Origin: Clostridiales bacterium
Lineage (GTDB): Bacteria; Bacillota; Clostridia; Lachnospirales; Lachnospiraceae
Assembly: GCA_021201035.1 (NCBI GenBank)
Contig: JAJQFQ010000030.1
Location: forward strand, 1 to 39,092
Direction: 5' to 3'
DNA length: 39,092 bases
Of this stretch, positions 25,135 through 33,141 are shown in pieces. The number at the start of each line of letters is the position of its first letter. Position 1 is the stretch's first letter. The translations under genes were made by a program, and so were the position numbers. Under the pieces are notes generated by a model. The model worked only from the letters and a program-made list of their open reading frames with translations, had not been told where the DNA came from and ran no database searches.

Positions 25135-27072
25135 ATGAGCAAAATACTGATAATTACAAATCATTCGTACATGCTTTGGCAGTTTCGCAGAGAATTGATA
25201 GAGAAGCTTTCAGAATCAAATGAGGTTGTCTTAAGTATGCCGTTTGTCGGACATGAGAATGATTTCAGGGAAATGGGACTGCGATGTATTGAAACCGAGA
25301 TTGATCGCAGAGGAATGAATCCGATAACGGATTTTAAATTGTTTCGCACATATAAAAAAATGATGGAAAAAGAACAGCCGGATCTGGTGATTACTTTTTC
25401 CATTAAGCCGAATATCTATGCCGGTATCACTGCCGGTGAACTGGGTATTCCGTTCTGTGCAAATGTACAGGGTCTCGGCACTGCTTTTCAGAAGCCCGGT
25501 CTTGCGCAATTTGTTACCGCATTTTATAAAATTTCTTTCCGTAATGTTCGAACTGTTTTTTTTGAGAATGAGGAGAATGCCGCTGAGTTTCGAAAGAGAC
25601 ATATTATTCCGAAAGAAAAACAGAAAGTTTTAAAGGGAGCCGGAATTAATCTGGAATCCTATGCATATCAGCCTTATCCGAATAATGAAACGGTGCACTT
25701 TTTGTATTTAGGCAGAATTATGAAAGAAAAGGGCATGGATGAACTTTTTGAAGCTGCGGAGCGTTTGCACAGGAATGGAGAAGCGTTTTTTCTGGATTTA
25801 GTCGGGTTCTATGAGGATACCTATAAGGAACGGGTGAAAAAGCTGGAGGCGGAGGGTATTGCAAAGTTTTATGGATTTCAGGAGAATCCGCGTCCCTGGC
25901 ATACAGCAGCGGACTGTGTGGTGCTTCCAAGCTATCATGAGGGGATGAGTAATGTGTTGCTGGAGGCTGCGGCGACCGGACGGCCGCTGATTACCAGTGA
26001 TATTCCGGGCTGCAGAGAGGCGGTTGATGATGGTGAATCGGGGTTCCTTGTCACAGTGAAGGATTCGAATAGCCTGTATCATGCAATGAAACAGTTTCTT
26101 GCGTTGCGGCGCGAACAAAGAGAGAAGATGGGAATATTGGGCCGTTATAAAATGGAACGTGAATTTCCGAAAGATGCGGTTGTATGGGAAACGATTCAGG
26201 CGCTGGGTATGTCTGAAAAACCGGAGGGGAATCAGATGCGTAATACCGGAGAGGATGAAACTCAGAGTTTACACAGGGAAGAGTATAAAGCGGAGCATTC
26301 CTTAACCGGAAAACAAAAGAAATATCTTCACGTGAAGCGTGCGGCTGACATTATGCTTGCAGGTACGGCCAGCGTTGCATTAGCGCCATTTATGGGGGCG
26401 TTGGCTCTTGCAATTAAGCTGGATTCTCCCGGCCCCGTGCTGTTTAAGCAGAAGCGGGTCGGCAAAGACAAGGAAACTTTTGAAATCTGGAAATTCCGGA
26501 CAATGCGCACGGACACGCCTAAGGATGTTCCGACCCATCTGCTGGAGAATCCGGATACATATATTACCCGCACAGGGCGTTTTATGAGAAAGTATTCTCT
26601 GGATGAACTGCCTCAGTTCTGGCAGGTGCTTACATCGGACTTATCAATTGTCGGACCGCGGCCTGCCCTCTGGAATCAGGATGATCTGATTGCGGAACGT
26701 GATAAATACGGTGCGAACTGTGTGAAACCGGGAATTACCGGCTGGGTACAGGTAAATGGCCGTGATGAACTGGAAATTGATACGAAAGCCAGATTCGATG
26801 GAGAATATGTGAAGCACATGGGTCCGATGATGGATATAAAATGTTTTCTGGCTACCATCGGTGCTGTTTTGTGTCATGACGGCGTTGTAGAAGGCGGCAC
26901 CGGTGAGATGCATAAAGAAGGTGAAAAAACAGGAGACGGTTCAGAAGTGTTTGTTTCTGAAGAAAAGATCAGCAAAGAGATAAAAATGGGGGCAGTTGCA
27001 ACAGGTGCCGCTGCTGCGGCGGGAATCGCTGCTCTGGCGTTGATTGCGAAGTATAGGAAGCGGAAGAAATAA
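25135..27072 (+). CDS. Bifunctional GT4 glycosyltransferase-phosphoglycosyltransferase fusion
   Basis: 645 aa. Residues 1-365 are a GT-B enzyme like PglA/CapM-type transferases (ITNHSYMLWQFRRELIEKL, NVQGLGTAFQKPG, YLGRIMKEKGMDELFEAAE, PSYHEGMSNVLLEAAATGRP). After an acidic linker, residues 400-590 are a monotopic bacterial sugar transferase: VKRAADIMLAGTASVALAPF, SPGPVLFKQKRVG, WKFRTM, SLDELPQFW with the catalytic Asp-Glu, and SIVGPRP. The C-terminus adds a further hydrophobic helix and a KYRKRKK end. The PGT part moves a phospho-sugar from UDP-sugar to undecaprenyl phosphate; the GT4 part probably adds the second sugar. A PglF-like dehydratase at 2038 fits a diNAcBac-type or related first sugar, but no matching aminotransferase is in view. 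Confidence 0.92.
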   Translation: MSKILIITNHSYMLWQFRRELIEKLSESNEVVLSMPFVGHENDFREMGLRCIETEIDRRGMNPITDFKLFRTYKKMMEKEQPDLVITFSIKPNIYAGITAGELGIPFCANVQGLGTAFQKPGLAQFVTAFYKISFRNVRTVFFENEENAAEFRKRHIIPKEKQKVLKGAGINLESYAYQPYPNNETVHFLYLGRIMKEKGMDELFEAAERLHRNGEAFFLDLVGFYEDTYKERVKKLEAEGIAKFYGFQENPRPWHTAADCVVLPSYHEGMSNVLLEAAATGRPLITSDIPGCREAVDDGESGFLVTVKDSNSLYHAMKQFLALRREQREKMGILGRYKMEREFPKDAVVWETIQALGMSEKPEGNQMRNTGEDETQSLHREEYKAEHSLTGKQKKYLHVKRAADIMLAGTASVALAPFMGALALAIKLDSPGPVLFKQKRVGKDKETFEIWKFRTMRTDTPKDVPTHLLENPDTYITRTGRFMRKYSLDELPQFWQVLTSDLSIVGPRPALWNQDDLIAERDKYGANCVKPGITGWVQVNGRDELEIDTKARFDGEYVKHMGPMMDIKCFLATIGAVLCHDGVVEGGTGEMHKEGEKTGDGSEVFVSEEKISKEIKMGAVATGAAAAAGIAALALIAKYRKRKK

Positions 27073-28326
27073 ATGAAACCACACGACTTATTCCTGCAGG
27101 CTCTAACCGCCGCATTAAAAAATGAAGAAGTATCCTGGAGCGAAGAATTGTCTCCGCAGACATGGCTCTCGCTGTTCCGGCTGGCGGAAATGCACCACAT
27201 TCTCCCGATGATCTACGGAGCGGTGTACAGCTGTCCGGCCGCCAAAGAGGCTGACCCGAAGCTCTTTTTTTCATATAAACAGCGTACCATTCAGATGGTT
27301 ACGCTGCAGACCATGAAAACCAGTGAATTCCTCAGTCTTTATCAGAAATTGGCCGATGCCGGGATTGCGCCTCTGGTTGTGAAGGGGCTCATTTGCCGGA
27401 ATCTCTATCCGAATCCGGATGATCGGCTTTCCGGGGATGAAGATATTCTCATACCGGATGGTCAGTTCGCGCTGTTTCACAGAGTTATGACGGAAGACGG
27501 CATGGTATGTGCGGATGCGGAGCTCGACATGGAGCAGGCTTACGAAGTGCCCTACGGGAAGCAGGGCAGTCCCATATACATCGAAGCGCATAAGTCCTTA
27601 TTTCCCCCGGAATCGGAGGCATACGGGGATCTGAATCGTTTCTTTTCGGATATCCGGGAACGGGCGGTCGAAGTGTGCGTTGACGGCACGCCGGTTCTGA
27701 CCATGGGATATACAGACCATTTGTTTTATCTGATCTGCCATGCCTATAAGCACCTGCTGCACAGCGGCGTGGGTATCCGGCAGGTGTGTGATATCGCACT
27801 GTTTGCCAATGCATACGGCCGGGAGGTAGACTGGCAGCTTTTGTTAGACCAATGCCGTGAGATTCGCGCGGATCTGTTCACGGCGGCGCTGTTTCGGATC
27901 GGTCGGAAATACCTGACGTTCGATCCGGTGAAATCCTGTTATCCGGAGGAATGGTCTGAGATAAAAGTGGATGAAACGCTGCTGCTGCAGGATCTCCTGG
28001 ATGCCGGTGTGTATGGCGGCGGGTCGATGAGCCGGAAACACAGCAGCAATATGACGCTGCAGGCGGTCGCCGCGCAAAAACAGGGGAAAAAGGCAGGAAG
28101 CGGTGTGCTGAAATCGTTGTTTCCCACGGCAAAAGCGCTGGAAAAGCGCTATCCTTATCTGAAGAAGAAATCGTTTCTGCTTCCGGTTGCGTGGATCAGC
28201 CGGATATGGAATTACAGAAAAGAAACGGGGGAGGGAAGTCATAATGACGCTTCCGAGAGCATTCGAATCGGGGAGCAGCGTCTGGAACTCATGAAACAGT
28301 ACGGGATTTTAGATTCCGGGAAATAG
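27073..28326 (+). CDS. Nucleotidyltransferase-fold protein (NTP_transf_5 family)
   Basis: 417 aa, ATG directly after the stop of the fusion gene. The diagnostic block is PLVVKGLICRNLYPNPDDRLSGDEDILI, matching the KG...Y.....R..GDxD pattern of this family, in which the Asp pair would bind metal; a His-rich HLFYLICHAYKHLLHSG helix follows. The family is uncharacterised. It is often seen beside lasso-like RiPP genes, HprK-like kinases and ABC exporters, and also beside polysaccharide genes. Here it starts the GC-richer block with the exporter and S26 peptidase, so it may modify a peptide product or a sugar. Confidence 0.8.
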   Translation: MKPHDLFLQALTAALKNEEVSWSEELSPQTWLSLFRLAEMHHILPMIYGAVYSCPAAKEADPKLFFSYKQRTIQMVTLQTMKTSEFLSLYQKLADAGIAPLVVKGLICRNLYPNPDDRLSGDEDILIPDGQFALFHRVMTEDGMVCADAELDMEQAYEVPYGKQGSPIYIEAHKSLFPPESEAYGDLNRFFSDIRERAVEVCVDGTPVLTMGYTDHLFYLICHAYKHLLHSGVGIRQVCDIALFANAYGREVDWQLLLDQCREIRADLFTAALFRIGRKYLTFDPVKSCYPEEWSEIKVDETLLLQDLLDAGVYGGGSMSRKHSSNMTLQAVAAQKQGKKAGSGVLKSLFPTAKALEKRYPYLKKKSFLLPVAWISRIWNYRKETGEGSHNDASESIRIGEQRLELMKQYGILDSGK

Positions 28327-28353
28327 CGTGTGTGCGAAGGAGACCTTTATTTT

Positions 28354-30174
28354 ATGTCAGACAAATCACAGAACCCGGACGACATTGAGGAATTTTCCGG
28401 ACTCAACAGGATATTTAAGTCAAAAGCGGTCCAGTGGGTCATAAACAAGATCGGCGACGGCTCGTTCAGCGAGTTTGTTGACGACTGGAAATGGATTTTT
28501 ATATTCAGCAGAAAATATGCGAAGATGATTGTTTTGTATACCATTCTGGGCGTTTGCAGCTCTACGTTGAGCCTCGTATTCTCCGTGGCGAGCAAGTATA
28601 TGATCGATATTATCACCGGGTTTGATTTCAGCATGCTGTGGTTCCTGGCGCTTGTGATGGTCGGCAGCATGGTGGTCAGTCTGGTGTTTTCCAGTCTGGT
28701 CAATCGTATTTCCGCGAAAATCAGTATTCATGTCAACAATGATATTCAGGCAGAAGTGTTTGATCAGATTGTTGACGCGGACTGGCTGGAACTGAGTAAA
28801 TTTGCGAACGGCGATCTGCTGAACCGGTTTAACAACGACATCAGCACGGTATCGTCGAATGCGGTCAGCTGGCTGCCGAATATCATCGTTGCCGTTTACA
28901 ATTTCATTGCGACGTTCTGCGTGATTTTTTACTATGATGCGACCATGGCCTGGATCGCGCTGTCGTCCGCGCCGTTTCTGCTGATCGCCAGCCGTTTCCT
29001 GATGCGCAAGAATAAGGAATACCGGAAACGTGTGCTGGAGATCAACAGCGGCATGATGGGGTTTGAGTCGGAAACGTTTTACAATATGGATACGATCAAA
29101 TCCTTCGGCGTGGCGGGGCATTACAGCCGGGGACTGCGCCGGTGGCAGGAAAAATACAAAAAGTATAACCTGGACTATAATCTGTTTTCCATAAAAACGA
29201 ATATCGGTATGTCGGTGCTCGGTATGGTTGTGTCTTTCGTGGCGTTCGGATATTGTCTGTTCCGGCTGTGGACAGGCGCGATTACATACGGGACGATGAC
29301 GCTGTTTCTGACGCAGCGTTCCCGGCTGACGACGCAGTTTAACTCGATGGTGAATATCATACCGGGCATGCTGAACAGTGCTATTTCCGCGCATCGGATC
29401 CGGGAGCTGATCGAGCTTCCGCGGGAAAAACATATTCCGAAGGAGTCGGAGGAGATGGCAAAGGCTGCGCGCGATGGTTTCGAGGTGCGGATGACCGGTG
29501 TGAATTTTGCCTATGTGGAAAACAATCAGGTGCTGCGCGATTCTGATTTCACGGCAAAGCCGAATGAGATCGTCGCTCTGATTGGTCCGTCCGGCGAGGG
29601 CAAGACAACAATGATCCGTCTGATGCTCGGGCTGACGCATCCCGGCGACGGCAGCGTGTCACTGGTGGATATGAACGGAAACAAGGTGGAGATTAACGCC
29701 GATACGCGGCGGTATTTTTCCTATGTGCCGCAGGGAAATACAATTCTGTCCGGCACGATTGCCGACAACATGCGCATGGTGAAAGAGGACGCCACGGATG
29801 AGGAGATCATTGAGGCGCTCAAGACGGCCTGCGCCTGGGAGTTTGTCTCGAAATTGGAGCACGGTATTCACGGGAAACTGGGAGAGCGCGGGCGCGGCGT
29901 GTCGGAAGGACAGGCACAGCGGATCGCCATCGCCCGGGCGGTCCTGCGCGACGCACCTGTGCTGCTGCTCGATGAGGCCACGAGCGCGCTGGATGTACAG
30001 ACGGAGCGCCGGGTGCTGCGCAATATTATCCGGCAGCGGCCGAATAAGACGATCATCGTGACCACCCACCGCCCCAGCGTGCTGGATATGTGCCGCAGGG
30101 TGTACCGTGTGATGGATACGAAGCTGACGGAGCTGAGCGAGGAAGAATCGCAGGCGATGGTGAAGGATTTCTGA
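28354..30174 (+). CDS. ABC exporter, fused permease-ATPase (MsbA/peptide-exporter type)
   Basis: 606 aa from ATG 28354 (AAGGAG about 12 nt upstream; GTG 28330 would place the site inside the gene). About six membrane segments (residues 50-340), then the ATPase: Walker A GPSGEGKTTMIRLML, Q-loop VPQGNTILSG, signature VSEGQAQRIAIARA (the usual LSGGQ appears as VSEGQ), Walker B VLLLDEATSALD and H-loop VTTHRPS. No C39 peptidase domain is present. It may export the modified peptide predicted downstream, cooperating with the separate S26 peptidase, or flip lipid-linked glycans as PglK does. The neighbours favour the first. Confidence 0.88.
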   Translation: MSDKSQNPDDIEEFSGLNRIFKSKAVQWVINKIGDGSFSEFVDDWKWIFIFSRKYAKMIVLYTILGVCSSTLSLVFSVASKYMIDIITGFDFSMLWFLALVMVGSMVVSLVFSSLVNRISAKISIHVNNDIQAEVFDQIVDADWLELSKFANGDLLNRFNNDISTVSSNAVSWLPNIIVAVYNFIATFCVIFYYDATMAWIALSSAPFLLIASRFLMRKNKEYRKRVLEINSGMMGFESETFYNMDTIKSFGVAGHYSRGLRRWQEKYKKYNLDYNLFSIKTNIGMSVLGMVVSFVAFGYCLFRLWTGAITYGTMTLFLTQRSRLTTQFNSMVNIIPGMLNSAISAHRIRELIELPREKHIPKESEEMAKAARDGFEVRMTGVNFAYVENNQVLRDSDFTAKPNEIVALIGPSGEGKTTMIRLMLGLTHPGDGSVSLVDMNGNKVEINADTRRYFSYVPQGNTILSGTIADNMRMVKEDATDEEIIEALKTACAWEFVSKLEHGIHGKLGERGRGVSEGQAQRIAIARAVLRDAPVLLLDEATSALDVQTERRVLRNIIRQRPNKTIIVTTHRPSVLDMCRRVYRVMDTKLTELSEEESQAMVKDF

Positions 30175-30230
30175 TCATTTGTGTCAGGGTTCGATATCCT
30201 GATATCAGATATTTAACGGAGAGCGGGAAG

Positions 30231-30707
30231 ATGGAGAGTATCATTGAACAGCGGGAGGACATCCGCAGGGTAGACAATCAGGAGTATCTCGGCATGCTGA
30301 AGGGATTGATTCTGGATGGGAAAGATGTGTCCCTTCTTGTGAGCGGCAGCAGTATGAGTCCGTTTATCATTCACCAGCGGGATTCCGTGATTCTGGCTCC
30401 GGTCAGAGAACCTTTGAAAAAAGGAGATATCGTTTTCTATCAGAGGGAAAACGCGGACTATGTTCTGCACCGGATCCGCCGTGTTCATGCGGACGGCACA
30501 TATGATATCATCGGGGATGCGCAGATTGAGATAGAACCCGGTGTGAGACGGGAGCAGATATTTGCCGTTGTCACGATGGTGTGCAGGAAGGGGCGCGATA
30601 TTCGCCCCGGTGATTTCTGGTGGTTTTTTTTCGCACGGGTGTGGCTGCGGATCATTCCGTTGCGTCATTTTGTCATGTGTGTTTATGGTTTCCTGAGGAT
30701 GCGGTGA
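30231..30707 (+). CDS. S26-type (SipW-like) serine peptidase
   Basis: 158 aa from ATG 30231, with GGAGAGCGGGAAG upstream; an open frame from 30090 overlaps the exporter and is not used. Signal-peptidase boxes are visible: LLVSGSSMSPFI with the nucleophile Ser41, KKGDIVFYQ, VLHRIRRV with His80 where ER/SipW-type enzymes have the catalytic His, and YDIIGDAQ. A hydrophobic C-terminus (FWWFFFARVWLRIIPLRHFV) anchors it, unlike the usual N-terminal anchor. In this context it may cut leader peptides from a small modified product. Ends 19 nt from the converging AAA-ATPase gene. Confidence 0.83.
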   Translation: MESIIEQREDIRRVDNQEYLGMLKGLILDGKDVSLLVSGSSMSPFIIHQRDSVILAPVREPLKKGDIVFYQRENADYVLHRIRRVHADGTYDIIGDAQIEIEPGVRREQIFAVVTMVCRKGRDIRPGDFWWFFFARVWLRIIPLRHFVMCVYGFLRMR

Positions 30708-30726
30708 ATGATAAAATCAAATAGGC

Positions 30727-32310
30727 TTACCGGAACCTCTCAATGATGCAGGTATGCTTTTTCCCTTTGTCATTTTTGTTATAATTGATGCCGACAAGCA
30801 GAAGATTATCTGTATATTTTTGCAGGGCGCCGTCATATCGCCTGTCGCGGATCTGCCGGATGGCGCCGTCCGCCGTCTGATTATACTTCAGTTCAATCAG
30901 AAGCGCCGGTTTATCCACATGAGGCGCGGGGATGAATGCAAGATCGGCAAACCCTTTCCCTGACGGAAACTCACGGACAATCGTATAATAATTGCGTGCT
31001 GTGTAGTAGGCCAGCGTGACCGCGCAGCTCAGAGAATTCTCGTCGTTGTACTGTAATACAGAAACATTCAGGTCGTGAACTCGTTCCAAAGCTGTTTCCA
31101 CGGCCGCACTGTCTTCGTTGATGGTTGCCTGCAGAAGATCTTCGGATGATGCGAGTGCAGAGGCGATTTCTTCCCAACCGTCTCCTTCAACCGCGTTCTG
31201 AAAAGCCCCGGCAATCTCCAGATTGGGAATATACACCTGTCCGTTTTTTTCATGATATCCCAGATAGCCCAGATGGATCAGCAGGGTCAGTACATCATCT
31301 TTGCTGTTGAAGGATGTAATATCATTCTGAAAACGTGCAATCTCAATTTTGATTTTCCCGCCTCCCAGCATGGCAACAATGGCGTCTTTTAATCCGTCAA
31401 AGTTCATGCTGATATAGCTTTTCAGGGATTCATATGTCTCAGAACCGGTCCAGTAATTTCGAAAACGCTTCCTTTTCACCGCTGACATCACGGAATCAGG
31501 GCTGTACACACAACCGTGATCTTCAAAAGAATATCCGTCATACCAGCGTTTCATTTTTTCAAAATCAACTTCATTTTCCAGGCATAAATCCCTGACTTCT
31601 TCCTCCGTGAAACCGACGTACTCTGAGAGCATATCCGGGTTGGTCATGGAATATTCTTCGAAATCAGTCAGTGCAGACTCTGTGCCGTATTTTTTAATCG
31701 GCAGAATGCCGGTCATATATGCGCCTGCGAGCGCAGACTTCATGGACGGCCCACCTTTAAAAAGACCTCTTAAAAACCGCAGATAAGATTTCTGCAGTTC
31801 GTCGTTATGCTTCACTTCGCGAAACAGGGCATCCCATTCATCTATGATGAGGAAAAACTTTTCATTCGTCCTTCGGCTCACGTTCAGTATGGCGTTGGCA
31901 AGGATCGTTTCGTCCGCTTTCACATAATCGGGAAATGCCTCCCGAAGCTCTTCGATTACAGATCTCTGAATAACGGAAAGGACATCACAGATATCGTCTG
32001 TCACAGAGATAAACCATGTGATATCCAGATAAATCACATCAAATGCATTCAGATACTTTTTATAAGAATGGCGGTGTGAAATCTCCAGCCCGTCAAATAA
32101 TTCTCCGGAATCACAGCTCTTGTCATAATATGCTGCCAGCATGGCCGCAGCGAACGATTTCCCAAAACGACGGGGACGGCTAAAGCAGGTCAGACTGCGG
32201 GCGGTATCAATCGTCTGGTTGATATAATCAATCAGACCGGTCTTGTCAACGTAAGTTCCGTTTCGGATCTGACGGAATGCTTCATTTCCGCAATTGAGAT
32301 ACATGCCCAT
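30727..32310 (-). CDS. AAA-ATPase_like / PD-(D/E)XK nuclease-fold protein
   Basis: 527 aa on the minus strand, ATG at 32310 with AGGAGG about nine bases upstream in reading direction. The N-terminal AAA-ATPase_like domain starts NCGNEAFRQIRNGTYVDKT, with P-loop SRPRRFGKS (44-52) and FFLIIDEWDALF as Walker B. The C-terminal PDDEXK_9-type domain includes LIELKYNQTADGA. The family is multi-copy in many gut Firmicutes and Bacteroidetes genomes and has no settled function; a mobile or defence role has been suspected. It sits backwards between two halves of what looks like one peptide-modification locus. Confidence 0.9.
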   Translation of the reverse strand: MGMYLNCGNEAFRQIRNGTYVDKTGLIDYINQTIDTARSLTCFSRPRRFGKSFAAAMLAAYYDKSCDSGELFDGLEISHRHSYKKYLNAFDVIYLDITWFISVTDDICDVLSVIQRSVIEELREAFPDYVKADETILANAILNVSRRTNEKFFLIIDEWDALFREVKHNDELQKSYLRFLRGLFKGGPSMKSALAGAYMTGILPIKKYGTESALTDFEEYSMTNPDMLSEYVGFTEEEVRDLCLENEVDFEKMKRWYDGYSFEDHGCVYSPDSVMSAVKRKRFRNYWTGSETYESLKSYISMNFDGLKDAIVAMLGGGKIKIEIARFQNDITSFNSKDDVLTLLIHLGYLGYHEKNGQVYIPNLEIAGAFQNAVEGDGWEEIASALASSEDLLQATINEDSAAVETALERVHDLNVSVLQYNDENSLSCAVTLAYYTARNYYTIVREFPSGKGFADLAFIPAPHVDKPALLIELKYNQTADGAIRQIRDRRYDGALQKYTDNLLLVGINYNKNDKGKKHTCIIERFR

Positions 32311-32351
32311 ATGTTGAACGCCTCCTGTTTTCCGGTTTCGCTTTGATATTC

Positions 32352-32380
32352 ATTCTAACATGCGGTGTCCGGGTTCGCAA
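32352..32380 (-). promoter_or_regulatory. Predicted sigma-A promoter for the AAA-ATPase gene
   Basis: Read on the minus strand: TTGCGA (-35, 32380-32375), 17-nt spacer, TAGAAT (-10, 32357-32352). Transcription would start about 35 nt before the start codon. Pattern match only. Confidence 0.5.
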
Positions 32381-32449
32381 GGCACAATTTACGTCATGCA
32401 TCTGTTCCTGTAATTTATAAAAAATTTAGAAAGTTTATATTTTATTACC

Positions 32450-32462
32450 GGGGTCAGACCCC
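32450..32462. repeat. Palindrome GGGGTCAGACCCC
   Basis: Perfect 6-1-6 palindrome with no T-run on either side, so not a normal terminator. Similar GGGTCAGACCC words recur near IS200-like/RAYT elements in other bacteria as I recall, so it may be the scar of a small mobile repeat. Confidence 0.6.
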
Positions 32463-32549
32463 CTCCTCAAATTGATGCAAGATGTATCAATGTATTTCAC
32501 AATTTATATGGAGTAAAGTCTTTATTATATTTATAAAAGAAAAACAGCT

Positions 32550-32577
32550 ATACCACTTTTTGAAACAAATGTGGTAT
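32550..32577. repeat. Inverted repeat ATACCAC/GTGGTAT
   Basis: 7-bp arms 14 nt apart, with three more A-T pairs inside after one mismatch. It could be a hairpin or an operator upstream of the PqqD promoter. Confidence 0.45.
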
Positions 32578-32636
32578 TTTGCACAAAAATAATCGAATTA
32601 AAAGGACTTAAATTGTGATAATTGCATAATTTTTTA

Positions 32637-32665
32637 TTGACATCCGACGAAAAACAAAGTATCCT
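32637..32665 (+). promoter_or_regulatory. Predicted sigma-A promoter of the PqqD-VWA-precursor operon
   Basis: TTGACA (32637-32642), 17-nt spacer, TATCCT (32660-32665). The perfect palindrome TTACATTGTAA (32665-32675) follows at about the start site and could be a repressor operator. The 5' untranslated region would be about 100 nt. Confidence 0.6.
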
Positions 32666-32770
32666 TACATTGTAATGTTTTGAGTGAGAGTGGACTTGTA
32701 TAAGGCAGTGAAATGCTTTAAGAAAGCCAGATGATTTATGCTTCGCGGAAGCAGCAGAAAGGCAGAACCG

Positions 32771-33058
32771 ATGGACAATACAACACGATTTCAGAGAAAT
32801 CCGGATTATATTTTCAGAAATATAGTTGGTGAGGCTGTTCTGGTTCCTACAGGTAAGGCGTGTCAGGATTTTAACGGAATGGCGACTATGAACGGCACGG
32901 GGGTTTTCCTCTGGGAATTGCTGGAAAAGGAGAGGACATTGTCTGAACTGAGTCAGTGTCTGGCTGAAAAGTATGATCTGGATGTAAAACAATGTATGGA
33001 GGATGCTGCGGAATTCCTGAAGGAAGCACAGGAAAAACATGTTGTCATACAGTGTTGA
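32771..33058 (+). CDS. PqqD-like peptide-binding protein (RRE domain)
   Basis: 95 aa from ATG 32771 (AAAGG eight bases upstream); an earlier ATG at 32738 has no RBS. The fold markers are RNPDYIFRNIVGEAVLVPTG, followed by FNGMATMNGTGVFLWELLEKERTLSEL and a C-terminal winged-helix part YDLDVKQCMEDAAEFLKEAQE. PqqD-type proteins bind the leader of a precursor peptide and present it to modifying enzymes, often radical SAM proteins or kinases. An HprK-like kinase, a radical SAM/SPASM protein and a short Cys-rich peptide lie in the same operon, which supports a RiPP role. Confidence 0.87.
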   Translation: MDNTTRFQRNPDYIFRNIVGEAVLVPTGKACQDFNGMATMNGTGVFLWELLEKERTLSELSQCLAEKYDLDVKQCMEDAAEFLKEAQEKHVVIQC

Positions 33059-33141
33059 CGCGGTTATTCATTGCTGATAGCAATTTTTATATAGAACAAT
33101 CTAATTCACAACAACCTGAATTTAAGGAAGGAGAATGAGAA

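Larger units (their letters stand above)
32311..32770. other. 460-nt divergent intergenic region
   Basis: AT-rich gap between the minus-strand AAA-ATPase and the PqqD-like gene. It contains candidate promoters in both directions, a perfect 13-nt palindrome GGGGTCAGACCCC, an ATACCAC/GTGGTAT inverted repeat and a TTACATTGTAA palindrome near the expected start of the rightward transcript. No convincing small gene: a minus-strand frame here lacks an RBS and family resemblance. Confidence 0.75.

Noticed and set aside
28420-29640. 406-aa open frame on the minus strand
   Set aside because: It lies fully inside the ABC exporter gene, is rich in His/Arg/Gln without any domain, and is a shadow of GC-rich coding sequence.
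27073-30707. A lasso peptide cluster proper
   Set aside because: Exporter, S26 peptidase, nucleotidyltransferase, PqqD and HprK-like genes fit such loci, but no asparagine-synthase-like cyclase or B2 transglutaminase-like protease is visible in the window.
32531-33040. 169-aa minus-strand frame over the PqqD gene
   Set aside because: Antisense to a recognisable PqqD-like gene, no RBS, Ser/Phe/His-rich shadow composition.
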